A stretch of DNA of 64,000 nt from Sideroxydans sp. (GCA_028710605.1 JAQTTU010000004.1:1-64000), one strand, 5' to 3'. Counted from the first letter of the stretch, positions 19,230-28,159 are shown. Notes: generated by a model from the sequence alone, not told the origin. Program-made: numbers and translations.

Positions 19230-19886
19230 TTAGGCGTTAGCCCTGAACCAAGCCCTCAACTCAACAAAATCATCCAGCAGCGCAACCGGCTTCAACTCGC
19301 GCAACTGGTCTTCGGGATGCGCGCCGTGTGTTACGCCCACCGCATCCACCCCGGCGTTAATCGCCATCTGCAAATCGTGCGTGGTGTCGCCAATCATCAA
19401 CGTGCGTTCCGGCGGCACATCCAGTTCATCCATGATCTCTTGCAGCATCAACGGATGCGGCTTGGAGAAAGTGCGATCTGCCGTGCGCGTGGAATGGAAA
19501 TAGCCGCCCATGCCGGTCGTTTGCAAAGCCCTATCCAGACCGGCTCTGTTCTTGCCCGTGGCCACCGCCAGTTGGTAGCCCGCCGCATGCAGCTCGGCGA
19601 CGGTTTCGCGCGCCTGCTCGAACAGCGGAATGGTGTCGTGCTGCGACAGAAAATGGTGGCGGTAACGCTGCGTCAACGGTTCGTACATTTCCTGCGGCGC
19701 ATCGGGAACCGCGTGCTGCAAGGCTTGCAGCAAACCCAGCCCGATGACGTGGCGCGCCGTGTCGTCGTCCGGCACGGTCAAATTCAGATCGCGGCAAGCG
19801 GCCTGTATCGACGCGGCGATAATCGCCGTGGAATCCATCAGCGTGCCGTCCCAGTCGAACACAATCAAGTCATAACGCTTTGCCAT
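19230..19886 (-). CDS. HAD-IA hydrolase, phosphoglycolate-phosphatase-like
   Basis: 218 aa from the ATG at 19886 (MAKRYDLIVF). The same frame is open far upstream, but that part is antisense to the neighbouring membrane-protein gene and is not coding. HAD motif I is FDWDGTLMDS, motif II is VATGK, motif III is the KPHP lysine and motif IV is IGDTTHDLQMA. Many beta- and gammaproteobacterial relatives near rluC or rne are annotated as Gph-like phosphatases; the true substrate cannot be read from the sequence. It diverges from the UPF0126 gene. Confidence 0.88.
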   Translation of the reverse strand: MAKRYDLIVFDWDGTLMDSTAIIAASIQAACRDLNLTVPDDDTARHVIGLGLLQALQHAVPDAPQEMYEPLTQRYRHHFLSQHDTIPLFEQARETVAELHAAGYQLAVATGKNRAGLDRALQTTGMGGYFHSTRTADRTFSKPHPLMLQEIMDELDVPPERTLMIGDTTHDLQMAINAGVDAVGVTHGAHPEDQLRELKPVALLDDFVELRAWFRANA

Positions 19887-19930
19887 AATCACCGCCAAAA
19901 AATGAGGGGCGGATTCTACCACCGGCCTCG

Positions 19931-19936
19931 TATAAT
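19931..19936 (+). promoter_or_regulatory. Candidate -10 box (TATAAT) for the UPF0126 gene
   Basis: A perfect TATAAT lies 26 bp before the ATG at 19962 in the divergent intergenic region. No convincing -35 was seen 16-18 bp upstream. Confidence 0.3.
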
Positions 19937-19961
19937 GCGCGCCCAACCCGTTTATCCCGCC

Positions 19962-20573
19962 ATGAGCCTGATCTACCTCCTCGACCTCTCTGCCGTCGCC
20001 GTCTGCGCCATCACTGCCACGCTGGAAGCACATAGGCGCGAACTGGATATGTTCGGCGTGGCGGTGATTGCCGTCATCGCGGGCATAGGCGGCGGCACGG
20101 TGCGCGACATTTTGCTGGGTCGGCTGCCGGTGTATTGGGTGCACGATCCTATCTATGTGGTGGTCGGCATCGCCGCCGCCATCTGCACGTTTTATCTGGG
20201 GCGCAAACTGTCGCTGCCCAAGAATTTTTTTCTGCTGCCGGATGCCATCGGCCTCGCGCTGTTCACCGTGATCGGCACCAGCATCGCCATGAGTCTGCAA
20301 GTGCACTGGTTCATCGCCGCGCTGATGGGCGTGATCACCGGCGTGTTCGGCGGAGTCATCCGCGACATTTTGTGCAACGAAGTGCCGCTGATTTTCCGCA
20401 CCGACATCTACGCCACCGCCTCGCTGATCGGCGCGCTGCTGTTCATTGCGCTGGACAGCTTGGGCATGGCGCACAATGCGGCCATGATTATTGCGATGAT
20501 CGTTACCGTGCTCATCCGTCTGGCGGCCATCCGCTGGCATATCCACTTACCGCGTTTGCGCGCACACGAATAA
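19962..20573 (+). CDS. UPF0126 / TRIC-family membrane protein (YadS-like)
   Basis: 203 aa with six to seven hydrophobic segments. It shows the two tandem UPF0126 halves, each with a glycine-rich motif: IAGIGGGTVRDILLGR near 45-60 and ITGVFGGVIRDILCNE near 130-145. Bacterial members are homologous to trimeric intracellular cation channels, and some have been linked to amino-acid or cation transport, so no exact substrate is assigned. The start ATG was chosen because the family begins at this hydrophobic helix. Only 3 bp separate it from rlmM, suggesting one transcript. Confidence 0.88.
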   Translation: MSLIYLLDLSAVAVCAITATLEAHRRELDMFGVAVIAVIAGIGGGTVRDILLGRLPVYWVHDPIYVVVGIAAAICTFYLGRKLSLPKNFFLLPDAIGLALFTVIGTSIAMSLQVHWFIAALMGVITGVFGGVIRDILCNEVPLIFRTDIYATASLIGALLFIALDSLGMAHNAAMIIAMIVTVLIRLAAIRWHIHLPRLRAHE

Positions 20574-20576
20574 ATT

Positions 20577-21662
20577 ATGGACAACTCCCTCCCCTCTTGG
20601 CTCATCTATTGCCGCCCCGGCTTTGAAAACGATTGCGTGGAAGAAACGCAAGCCAAACCAATCGAAACCGACAAGGACTCCGGCTTTGTCGTGCTGCAAG
20701 GCAAGCCGCGTCTGGCCTATGCGCAACTCGCGTTTGCGCGCCAACTGCTGCGCCTGCACGGCGAAGTGAACGATTTGCAGGAACGCGACCGTCTCACGCC
20801 GTTGCTGGAGGCGATACCCGCCACGCCTGAAAAATTCAGCGCCTTGTACCTGGAAGTGCCGGACACCAATGACGGTAAATCGTTGTCTGGGTTCACGCGG
20901 CGGTTTCAGCCGTTGCTGGAAGAGGCCTTGCGCGAACAAGGCAGGCTGGACGATGCACCCCCTGTAGGAGCGGCTTTAGCCGCGAATAGCCTTCGCCAGC
21001 AAGCTGGCTCCTACACGGAGAATTTGCCGCGTCTGCATATCTTCTTTCCCAACCAATCTCGCGCCCTGATTTGCACCAGCGACCCGCACAACAGTTCCGA
21101 TGCGCTCAACGGCATCCAGCGCGTCAGCATGAGCAGCGATGCGCCCAGCCGCTCCTACCTCAAACTGGCGGAAGCGTTCGAGGTGTTCCTCGATACCAAA
21201 CAACAAGCGCAATTTTTGAAACCGAACATGACGGCGGTCGATCTGGGCGCAGCCCCCGGTGGCTGGACATGGCAACTGGCGCAGCGCGGTTTGAAAGTCA
21301 GCGCGGTGGATAACGGCCCGCTCAAAGGCGCAGCGGCCAGCCATCCCAACATCAAACACCTGCGCCAGGACGGCTTTAAATTCCGCCCGCAACGCCCGGT
21401 GGATTGGCTGGTGTGCGACATGGTGGAACAACCGCAGCGCGTGGCCGAATTGATGACGGAATGGTTCGTCGGCGGGCTGACCATGCACGCGATTTTCAAC
21501 CTCAAACTGCCGATGAAAAAACGCGTCGCCGCAATGCAGGAAGCGCTCAACCGCATCCGCACCGCGCTCAACAACAAAGGGGTGCGCTACAGCCTGCAAG
21601 CCAAACAGCTTTACCACGACAGGGAAGAAGTGACGGTGTATTTGACGCGGGTGAAAAAGTAA
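20577..21662 (+). CDS. rlmM: 23S rRNA 2'-O-ribose methyltransferase RlmM, with repeat-derived linker
   Basis: 361 aa. RlmM methylates C2498 of 23S rRNA with SAM. A THUMP-like N-terminal region is followed by the Rossmann methyltransferase. Seen are DAPSRSYLKLAEAF, the SAM-binding DLGAAPGGWTWQL and the late KLPMKKR with catalytic-type lysines. Residues about 130-146 (around VGAALAANSLRQQAGS) are encoded by an inverted repeat at 20963-21015 in the linker between the two domains. The frame is kept and the methyltransferase motifs are intact. Confidence 0.93.
   Translation: MDNSLPSWLIYCRPGFENDCVEETQAKPIETDKDSGFVVLQGKPRLAYAQLAFARQLLRLHGEVNDLQERDRLTPLLEAIPATPEKFSALYLEVPDTNDGKSLSGFTRRFQPLLEEALREQGRLDDAPPVGAALAANSLRQQAGSYTENLPRLHIFFPNQSRALICTSDPHNSSDALNGIQRVSMSSDAPSRSYLKLAEAFEVFLDTKQQAQFLKPNMTAVDLGAAPGGWTWQLAQRGLKVSAVDNGPLKGAAASHPNIKHLRQDGFKFRPQRPVDWLVCDMVEQPQRVAELMTEWFVGGLTMHAIFNLKLPMKKRVAAMQEALNRIRTALNNKGVRYSLQAKQLYHDREEVTVYLTRVKK
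20963..21015. repeat. TGTAGGAGCGGCTTTAGCCGCGAA-type inverted repeat inside rlmM
   Basis: TGTAGGAGC and GCTCCTACA form the outer arms, with inner palindromes GCGGCTTTAGCCGC and CCAGCAAGCTGG. It looks like a REP-type element and is translated in frame. Confidence 0.82.
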
Positions 21663-21745
21663 ACCCAAAACCGCAGTTCTGCCCGCAGATTACACAGATT
21701 AACGCAGATCATTAGATGCCCTGATTAACCAAAAAGTTCAGCATT

Positions 21746-21858
21746 CCCTCTCCCGCAAGCGGGAGAGGGTTAGGGTGAGGGTCGTTGAGTAATAAATAGT
21801 TTTGTTACAACTCACAGCCCCTCATCCCCAGCCCTTCTCCCGCCTGCGGGAGAAGGGA
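21746..21858. repeat. CCCTCTCCCGCAAGCGGGAGAGGG-type inverted repeat pair
   Basis: One palindromic copy at 21746-21769 and an inverted relative near 21833-21858 (CTTCTCCCGCCTGCGGGAG) enclose TTAGGGTGAGGG and CCCTCATCCCCAGCCC, themselves complementary. Relatives lie at 24226-24272, 28169-28345 and, more loosely, 43926-43985. It occupies most of the space between the convergent rlmM and MFS genes. Confidence 0.82.
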
Positions 21859-21865
21859 GTCACAA

Positions 21866-23113
21866 CTACTTCGGCGCAACATCCGGCAGATTCGGATGTG
21901 CGTCATGCATCACCACCCGCGACACATACCACATCGCCAGTAAATTAGCGGCGATGGCGATGTAGCCCACGTTCTGATAACCGATGACATGACCTGCCGC
22001 ATCCTGCGTGATGATGAAGCCGCTGAGTGTCGCGGCCAATCCCATCGCCAATGATTGCACGGTGGCGTTGAGCGACATGAATGTGCCGCGCAATTTGGGT
22101 TGCGCCGCCGATGTGATGATCGCCATCGCCGGAATGAAACGCCCCGACACCAGCACGAAAAACAGCGTGGTACACACCAGCCACAAGCCCAGCGACGCGC
22201 TTTGAATCTGCGTCACCGCCAGCAGCGGCAGCATCGCCGCGAACGCGATCAGGCGATACACCTTCACCTTGCCGTGCGCGTCCGCCCAATGGCCGATGAG
22301 GCGCGCGGTGATTAACGTCGCCGCGCCGCCCACCAGATAGATGTAGGCGATGTCGTGCTGGCTGATGAGGATGTTGTTCACCGCATACACCGTGATATAG
22401 GGAATCACCGTGAAGCCGGAAAAAATAATCATCGCCGACATGGTCATCGCGCGCCAATGGTTGGCATCGCGCATCACCGCGAACAAAGCGGAGAACGGAT
22501 GCGCGAGTTTTTCGTGGCTCAAATGGTGGCGCAGTTCCGGCAACACGCGCCACGCCACCGCGATAAATATCGCCACCAACACCACGATGAAGAAAAACGG
22601 CGCGCGCCAATGGAAGTAACTCGCCAGCCACAGCGACAGCGGCACGCCCGCCACCGTGGAGAACGAGAACGCCGACGACACGATGCCGCTCGCCCTGGCG
22701 CGGCGCGCGAACGGAATGGTGTCGCCGATGATGGTCTGCACCAGCGCACCCAACACCCCGCCGAACGACCCCGCCAACCCGCGCGCCACCATCAACGTGG
22801 CATATCCCGGAGCCAGCCCGCACGCCAACGTCGCCACACCGAACAGCACGAACATCACCAGCAACAAGCGCTTGCGCTCGAATCTATCCACAAATGTCGC
22901 CGCCAGCAACCCCGACAACGCCGCGCTGAAACTGTACGAAGCCACCAGCAAACCGAACTCATGCGTGGTAATACCCAACTCGCGCATCAGCATCGGCCCT
23001 AGCGGCATCATGATCATGAAATCCAGCACGTGGCTGAATTGGATACCGGCGAGAGTGAGCAGCAAAGCGCGTTCGGAATAGGCGGGGTGAGACCGGCTTG
23101 TATTGTGGGGCAT
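21866..23113 (-). CDS. MFS transporter (DHA1-like), substrate unknown
   Basis: 415 aa with twelve predicted membrane helices. The loop 2-3 motif is degenerate (AATFVDRFERKRLLL). Cytoplasmic segments such as LIGHWADAHGKVKVYR in the second half fit the MFS A-like motif. Similar proteins are annotated as arabinose-efflux or multidrug permeases, but the sequence does not define the cargo. There is no neighbouring regulator. The gene is convergent with rlmM, the repeat pair lying between them. Confidence 0.85.
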   Translation of the reverse strand: MPHNTSRSHPAYSERALLLTLAGIQFSHVLDFMIMMPLGPMLMRELGITTHEFGLLVASYSFSAALSGLLAATFVDRFERKRLLLVMFVLFGVATLACGLAPGYATLMVARGLAGSFGGVLGALVQTIIGDTIPFARRARASGIVSSAFSFSTVAGVPLSLWLASYFHWRAPFFFIVVLVAIFIAVAWRVLPELRHHLSHEKLAHPFSALFAVMRDANHWRAMTMSAMIIFSGFTVIPYITVYAVNNILISQHDIAYIYLVGGAATLITARLIGHWADAHGKVKVYRLIAFAAMLPLLAVTQIQSASLGLWLVCTTLFFVLVSGRFIPAMAIITSAAQPKLRGTFMSLNATVQSLAMGLAATLSGFIITQDAAGHVIGYQNVGYIAIAANLLAMWYVSRVVMHDAHPNLPDVAPK

Positions 23114-23235
23114 AAAGGAAAATGAAATAAATTACAGCAGGGTTGTAGTGTAACGGAAAGATAGTTTCCCAACTGCCAGCTCTATGGTGTCCTTCATCCG
23201 GCAACCAGCGTGGCTTTCAGCTAAATTTTTACTCA

Positions 23236-23264
23236 TTGATTGCGACATCGTTTGATGATATTAA
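23236..23264 (+). promoter_or_regulatory. Candidate promoter of vapBC
   Basis: TTGATT (23236-23241), a 17-bp spacer and TATTAA (23259-23264) lie 27 bp before the vapB ATG, which also has a GGAGATAAG ribosome site. Confidence 0.45.
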
Positions 23265-23291
23265 GTATGCCTCACCAACGGAGATAAGATC

Positions 23292-23489
23292 ATGCGTACC
23301 ACCCTTGCACTTGACGACGATTTGCTCGAAAAGGCCCAATCATTTACCGGGGCTATGGATAAGACCGCGTTGGTACGTGAAGCGCTCAAGGCATTGATTC
23401 AGCGCGAAAGCGCCAAGCGCCTGGCATTGCTCGGCGGCTCTGAACCCATGCTGGACTCCGTTCCGCGCCGCCAGTCCGAACCGGCATGA
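23292..23489 (+). CDS. vapB: VapB-type antitoxin
   Basis: 65 aa. The N-terminal ribbon-helix-helix-like stretch MRTTLALDDDLLEKAQ and TALVREALKALI is typical of VapB antitoxins that pair with PIN toxins. The C-terminal tail would wrap the toxin. It binds and neutralises VapC and usually represses its own promoter; a candidate promoter lies just upstream. The stop overlaps the toxin start by 4 bp (ATGA), which fixes stoichiometry by coupling. Confidence 0.9.
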   Translation: MRTTLALDDDLLEKAQSFTGAMDKTALVREALKALIQRESAKRLALLGGSEPMLDSVPRRQSEPA

Positions 23490-23857
23490 TTCTGGTTGAC
23501 ACATCGGTCTGGATAGACCACTTGCGGCATGGTGATGTGGAATTGACGAACCTGCTGAACGCAGGCCAAGTGCTGACTCACCGTTTTGTCATTGGCGAAC
23601 TTGCATTGGGGAATTTACAGAATCGCAATACTGTATTAAGCGCCATGCAAAACCTGCCGCAGGTTACCGCCGCCTCGGATGAAGAGGTAAGGCATTTCAT
23701 CGAAAAGCAGGAACTTTTCGGCAGAGGCATAGGTTATGTCGATGCGCACTTGTTGGCCGCAGTGCGGCTTACTCCCGGCGCGTTATTGTGGACGCGCGAT
23801 AAACGCTTGCTGGCTGAGAGTATCCGACTTGGACTCAGTGCGAACTTGGCGCACTGA
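23486..23857 (+). CDS. vapC: VapC-type PIN-domain ribonuclease toxin
   Basis: 123 aa, normal for VapC. Acidic PIN residues are visible: Asp5 in ILVDTSVWIDHL, the glutamate in VIGELALG, and the aspartate of GIGYVDAHLLAA, followed by LLWTRDKRL. VapC toxins cleave tRNA or rRNA in a sequence-specific way; the target cannot be read here. The gene appears intact. Confidence 0.93.
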   Translation: MILVDTSVWIDHLRHGDVELTNLLNAGQVLTHRFVIGELALGNLQNRNTVLSAMQNLPQVTAASDEEVRHFIEKQELFGRGIGYVDAHLLAAVRLTPGALLWTRDKRLLAESIRLGLSANLAH

Positions 23858-23885
23858 GATTGCAGTCGTTAAAACACATTTGAAA

Positions 23886-23975
23886 CAGCCCACCTGCCCC
23901 GCAAGGCGCGCCGATAGGCGATCTACGTGATGTGATTGATGGAGAATGGCGTGTTTGTTGGCTTGCGGGCAAGTT
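23886..23975 (-). repeat. CTTGCCCGCAAG repeat family, copy F (minus orientation)
   Basis: Read on the minus strand it gives CTTGCCCGCAAGCCA, then ACACGCCATTCTCCATCA, then GATCGCCTAT, matching the other copies at 31361, 35351, 39003, 48523 and 60516. The left edge has a CCACCTGCCCCGCAAGG arm, so the whole element is an imperfect palindrome. Confidence 0.7.
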
Positions 23976-24033
23976 ACAACTGGAAAACTTGCAGACAGAT
24001 AGCATGAACCCGGATTGTTCTTTAGACCCAAAC

Positions 24034-24290
24034 CCCTCCCGGCCTCCCCTTGTCAGGGGAGGAGCAGGCTTCGCTCTCCCCCACCTCCTACCCATGAACC
24101 TTGCGCTTTTGTAGGTCGGGATTTATCCCGATGGTGTTCAGGGTTTTAAAAAAGCGTCGGGATAAATCCCGACCTACGAAAATCAGTGCGGTTCATGAAA
24201 TTCAATTCGGGTGAAATTTGGCGACTACACCCTCTCCCCCAACCCATCTCCCGCAAGCGGGCGAGGGGAGAAGAACAAGTCTTCGCCGCA
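24034..24290. repeat. Cluster of three repeat types between vapC and rluC
   Basis: No gene is seen in 23858-24291. Besides copy F it holds CCTCCC/GGGGAGG-rich sequence (24034-24090). A GTAGGTCGGGATTTATCCCGA inverted repeat lies at 24111-24177, with its complement after a short loop. A CTCCCGCAAGCGGGCGAGGGGAG element lies near 24226-24272. Confidence 0.75.
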
Positions 24291-24291
24291 T

Positions 24292-25236
24292 TCAAACGTC
24301 TTGCGACTCCCGGTCCAGTTTATCCAAAAACTTCTGCAATTCAGGAGCCAGCGGCGCGGTGATGTTCAGCGGTTCGCCAGTCAGGGGATGATTGAACGTG
24401 ATGGAGTGCGCATGCAGAAACATGCGTTTCAAGCCTTGCTTCATCAATTCTTTGTTGCGCGTGAAGTCGCCGTATTTATCGTCGCCCGCGATGGGGAAGC
24501 CGAGGTGGGAGAGATGGACGCGGATCTGGTGGGTGCGGCCGGTTTTTAGTTGGGCTTCCAATAAGGTAAAACCAGACCAGCTCTTTTGCAGGGTGAAGAT
24601 GGTGTGCGAGGCTTGGCCGTCTTCGCGCACCATGACGCGCTTTTCGCCTTGCGGGGTGTCGAATTTGTGCAGCGGCAGTTTGACGTGCTGTTTGGCGTTT
24701 CGCCATTGCCCCAGCACCAGCGCGAAGTAGCGTTTGTCGCTGTTGCCTTCGCGCATGATCTCGTGCATGGCGGTGAGGGCGGAGCGTTTTTTGGCCAGCA
24801 GCAGCACGCCTGAGGTTTCGCGATCCAGTCTATGCACCAGTTCCAGAAACTTGGCTTGCGGGCGCGCGCTGCGCATTTGTTCGATCACGCCGAAGCTGAC
24901 TCCGCTGCCGCCGTGTACCGCCGTGCCTGCCGGTTTGTTGATGGCGATCAGCGCATCGTCCTCGAACAGGATGGGGAATTCGCTGGCTGGGACGTATTCG
25001 GCCTCCGGTTTTTCCGCAACGCGGATGGGGGGAATGCGCAGAACGTCGCCCAGTTGCAGGCGGTAGGTCTGGTCGATACGTTTTTTGTTGACGCGCACTT
25101 CGCCGCGCAGGATGCGATAGACGTGGCTCTTGGGCACGCCTTTCAGGTGTTTGAAAAGGAAGTTGTCGATGCGCTGGCCTTCGCCGCCTTCATCTATTTC
25201 CAGCCAGGTTACGGATTCTTTGCTCAAACCACTCAT
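24292..25236 (-). CDS. rluC: 23S rRNA pseudouridine synthase RluC (955/2504/2580)
   Basis: 314 aa from the ATG at 25236 (MSGLSKESVTW). An S4-like RNA-binding domain lies at about 20-80 (QRIDNFLFKHLKGVPKSHVYR). The RluA-type catalytic core has LVHRLDRETSGVLLLAKKR with the catalytic Asp, and a C-terminal KTGRTHQIRVHLSHLGFPIAGDDKYG. It isomerises uridines 955, 2504 and 2580 of 23S rRNA. It is divergent from rne with 361 bp between, the same arrangement as in enterobacteria. Confidence 0.93.
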   Translation of the reverse strand: MSGLSKESVTWLEIDEGGEGQRIDNFLFKHLKGVPKSHVYRILRGEVRVNKKRIDQTYRLQLGDVLRIPPIRVAEKPEAEYVPASEFPILFEDDALIAINKPAGTAVHGGSGVSFGVIEQMRSARPQAKFLELVHRLDRETSGVLLLAKKRSALTAMHEIMREGNSDKRYFALVLGQWRNAKQHVKLPLHKFDTPQGEKRVMVREDGQASHTIFTLQKSWSGFTLLEAQLKTGRTHQIRVHLSHLGFPIAGDDKYGDFTRNKELMKQGLKRMFLHAHSITFNHPLTGEPLNITAPLAPELQKFLDKLDRESQDV

Positions 25237-25597
25237 TTTGAATATACTCCGCCCTCGCGTGTGCGCCTTCGTACAAACGGGAACAAATTTTCCCGTCCAA
25301 CCTAAGGCAGGCAATCAAGCCGCCTACGAAGCAGCCCCGCCCGGTTATCTCACTCACCGGAGACAAGCAGTGATGGTAATTGATTTGCGCGCTCTAAGCA
25401 CCAAGCAGATAGATTTTGGCGTGTTGCCCCGAATAATTATTTGGCAACATGCAGACACAGACAAGCTAAAACGAGAAGAAGAAATTGATCCAACGTCGTC
25501 ATCACAACTCACTTAACAGTTTGCACGACCCCGATTCTCGCGCGCTAACCAGCGCGTAGCTTTGTTCTGCCCGTGATAAAGAGCGCGGGAGAAAAAT
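25237..25597 (+). promoter_or_regulatory. Long structured leader of rne
   Basis: The 361 bp between rluC and rne contain no family gene. Two clear hairpins are present: TGTTGCC / GGCAACA (25422-25449, 14-base loop) and CGCGCT-AACC-AGCGCG (25541-25556). In E. coli the rne 5' leader is also about 361 nt and its hairpins let RNase E cleave its own mRNA. An equivalent autoregulatory leader here is inferred from position and structure only. Confidence 0.5.
25373..25516 (+). CDS. Possible 47-codon upstream ORF in the rne leader
   Basis: The ATG at 25373 opens MVIDLRALSTKQIDFG and ends at a TAA at 25514-25516. GGAG lies about 10 bases before the ATG. No family is recognised. The ORF covers the first leader hairpin, so translation would affect folding. 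It may equally be chance. Confidence 0.22.
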   Translation: MVIDLRALSTKQIDFGVLPRIIIWQHADTDKLKREEEIDPTSSSQLT

Positions 25598-28159
25598 ATG
25601 AAACGCATGTTATTCAATGCGACGCAGCCGGAAGAACTCCGCGTCGCCATTGTGGATGGTCAAAAACTCGTTGACCTCGACATTGAAACCGCCGGTAAAG
25701 AGCAACGCAAGAGCAACATCTACAAAGCCATCATCACCCGCATCGAGCCCAGCCTCGAAGCCTGTTTCGTCGAATACGGCGGCACCCGCCACGGATTCCT
25801 CCCCTTTAAAGAAGTCTCGCCGCAGTATTACCAAGCCGGTGCAGGCAACCGTCCCTCCGTCAAGGAAGCGCTGAAAGAAGGCCAGGAACTGCTGGTACAG
25901 GTGGAAAAAGACGAACGCGGCAACAAGGGCGCGGCGCTCACCACTTATATCAGTCTGGCCGGTCGCTACATTGTTCTGATGCCGAACAACCCGAACGGCG
26001 GCGGCGTATCGCGCCGCATCGAGGGCGAAGACCGCAACGAGTTGCGCGACGTGCTGTCGCAAATCGAAGTGCCGCAAGGCATGAGTATCATCGCACGCAC
26101 CGCCGGTATCGGCCGTAACGTGGAAGAATTGCAGTGGGACTTGAACTATCTCAAGCAACTGTGGGATGCCATCGAAGGTGCTGCCCAAACTGAAAAAGCA
26201 CCGTCGCTGATCTATCTGGAAAGCAGTCTGGTGGTTCGCGCCATCCGCGACTACTTCAACCCCGAGATCGGCGAAATCCTGATCGACACCGACGACATCT
26301 TCCATCAGGCGCAGGCCTTCATGGGCACGGTGATGCCGGACCACGTGGATCGCATCAAGCGTTATCACGACGACGTACCGCTGTTCTCGCGTTTCCAGAT
26401 CGAACACCAGATCGAATCGGCGCACGCGCGCCAGGTCAACCTGCCTTCCGGCGGCGCAATCGTGATCGACCACACCGAAGCGCTCACCGCCATTGATGTC
26501 AACTCGGCGCGCGCCACGCGCGGCGGCGACATCGAGACCACCGCGCTCAACACCAATCTTGAAGCGGCGGACGAAATCGCCCGCCAATTGCGCTTGCGCG
26601 ACTTGGGCGGTTTGGTGGTCATCGACTTCATCGACATGGAAGCAACCAAGAACCAGCGCGCGGTGGAAGACCGTCTGCGCGACGCCTTGCATTTCGACCG
26701 CGCCCGCATCCAGACCGCGAAAATTTCGCGCTTCGGCTTGCTGGAACTGTCGCGCCAGCGTCTGGCTCCCAGTCTGGAAGAAAGCAACCACACCACCTGC
26801 CCGCGCTGTAACGGCATCGGCCATATCCGTGGCATTGAATCTTCGGCGCTGAACATCCTGCGCATCATTCAGGAAGAAGCCATGAAAGACAGCAGCGCCG
26901 CCATCCACGCGCAAGTGCCGGTGGATGTCGCCACGTTCCTGCTCAACGAAAAGCGCGGCGACATCAACCGCATCGAAGCGCGCTTCAAGATCGGCGTAAC
27001 ACTGATCCCCAACCCGCACATGGAAACGCCGCACTACACCGTCAACCGTTTGCGTCAGGACGACATCACCGCCGACCATCTGCAAGCCAGCTACAAGCTG
27101 GTGGAAAAACCGGAAGAGGTCAAGACTGTGACTGGCTCTGCCGCACAGGAAGCCAAGGCACAACGCCCGCAAGCCGCCGTGCGCAGCATCACGCCGGCGC
27201 AACCCGCGCCCAAGCACGAAGTGAAGGAAGAGAAAAAACCTTCGCTGTGGAACAAACTGTTCGGCTGGCTCACCGCTTCCGGCGAAGAAGAAAAAACCGC
27301 CAAGCCCGCCGCACCGGGCAAAGGCGGACGCAACCCGCGCCGCGAGCGCAACGAACGCGGCGAGCGTGGTGAACGGGGCGAACGCAGCGAAGGCGGCAAC
27401 AGGCAACGGCGCGAACGCGGCGAAGGCGGCAAACCGCGCCGCGAGCGCGACGATGCGCCCAAAGCGGACAACGCCAACAAAGAGCAGCAAGCGAACCGCA
27501 ACGAGCGCCCACAACAGCCGCGTCCGCCGCGTCCTCCCAAGAACGAGAACACACCGGTGCTGGAGACTCCCAAACCGGTGGTTGCCGGCGAACAGGAAGA
27601 AGGCAACGGCAACCGCGAAGCGGGTCGCAAACGCGGTCGTCGCGGCGGTCGCCGCGAACGCGAACGCCGTGAGCAACCGGCGAACGGCGCAGCGAACGAA
27701 AACCAGGTCGCCGAATCCGGTGCAGTCAATGAAGCGGTAGCGGTCAAGCACTTTGCCACCGAGCCTGTTGCACCTGTCGCCGTTGCCAGCAGCGCGCAAC
27801 CTTCCGAGTACATCGCTTATCCCGATTCGATGAAGAAGGCTATGCCCAGCGAAGTGGTGAGCTATCCGACGCAAGCGGAAGTCGCGCCGGTTGCTGCCGC
27901 AGCAGCGGTGGTGCAAGAAGTCGCTGCTGCTCCGGTAGCACCGGCGGTTCAAGCACCCGCCCCTGTCGCCGTTCCCGTCGATTTGAGCAGCGCCGGATTG
28001 GTCATGATTGAAACCGATCCGAACAAGGCCGCCAGCATCGTCGTTGCCGCTCCGGCGAACCGCGAGCAGGCACCGCGTCGCCGCCAACGTCAGCGCGAGA
28101 TCTACAGCATCGAGGACAGCGAGCCGTTGCAACAAGTGGAAACGCAATCGAAGAACTAA
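25598..28159 (+). CDS. rne: Ribonuclease E
   Basis: 853 aa. The catalytic half has an S1 domain (about 35-120) and a DNase-I-like core with metal ligands Asp300 in AIDVNSA and Asp343/346 in VIDFIDM. The zinc-link CPRC at 401-404 joins dimers into tetramers. The C-terminal half (about 500-853) is disordered, rich in Arg/Glu/Gly near 565-600 and again near 670-690, and then Ala/Val/Pro-rich. This fits a degradosome scaffold with RNA-binding arginine patches. It is an endoribonuclease for mRNA decay and for rRNA and tRNA processing, acting at the membrane. It ends in a repeat region and a terminator. Confidence 0.96.
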   Translation: MKRMLFNATQPEELRVAIVDGQKLVDLDIETAGKEQRKSNIYKAIITRIEPSLEACFVEYGGTRHGFLPFKEVSPQYYQAGAGNRPSVKEALKEGQELLVQVEKDERGNKGAALTTYISLAGRYIVLMPNNPNGGGVSRRIEGEDRNELRDVLSQIEVPQGMSIIARTAGIGRNVEELQWDLNYLKQLWDAIEGAAQTEKAPSLIYLESSLVVRAIRDYFNPEIGEILIDTDDIFHQAQAFMGTVMPDHVDRIKRYHDDVPLFSRFQIEHQIESAHARQVNLPSGGAIVIDHTEALTAIDVNSARATRGGDIETTALNTNLEAADEIARQLRLRDLGGLVVIDFIDMEATKNQRAVEDRLRDALHFDRARIQTAKISRFGLLELSRQRLAPSLEESNHTTCPRCNGIGHIRGIESSALNILRIIQEEAMKDSSAAIHAQVPVDVATFLLNEKRGDINRIEARFKIGVTLIPNPHMETPHYTVNRLRQDDITADHLQASYKLVEKPEEVKTVTGSAAQEAKAQRPQAAVRSITPAQPAPKHEVKEEKKPSLWNKLFGWLTASGEEEKTAKPAAPGKGGRNPRRERNERGERGERGERSEGGNRQRRERGEGGKPRRERDDAPKADNANKEQQANRNERPQQPRPPRPPKNENTPVLETPKPVVAGEQEEGNGNREAGRKRGRRGGRRERERREQPANGAANENQVAESGAVNEAVAVKHFATEPVAPVAVASSAQPSEYIAYPDSMKKAMPSEVVSYPTQAEVAPVAAAAAVVQEVAAAPVAPAVQAPAPVAVPVDLSSAGLVMIETDPNKAASIVVAAPANREQAPRRRQRQREIYSIEDSEPLQQVETQSKN

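Noticed and set aside
19887..20546. Upstream extension of the HAD frame to 438 codons
   Set aside because: The added part is antisense to the UPF0126 membrane gene and shows no HAD similarity; the FDWDGT domain starts at 19886.
25610..28147. 845-codon open frame antisense to rne
   Set aside because: It mirrors the rne frame exactly, has no family motifs and reflects the codon composition of rne (few TTA, CTA and TCA codons). The plus strand encodes a clear RNase E.
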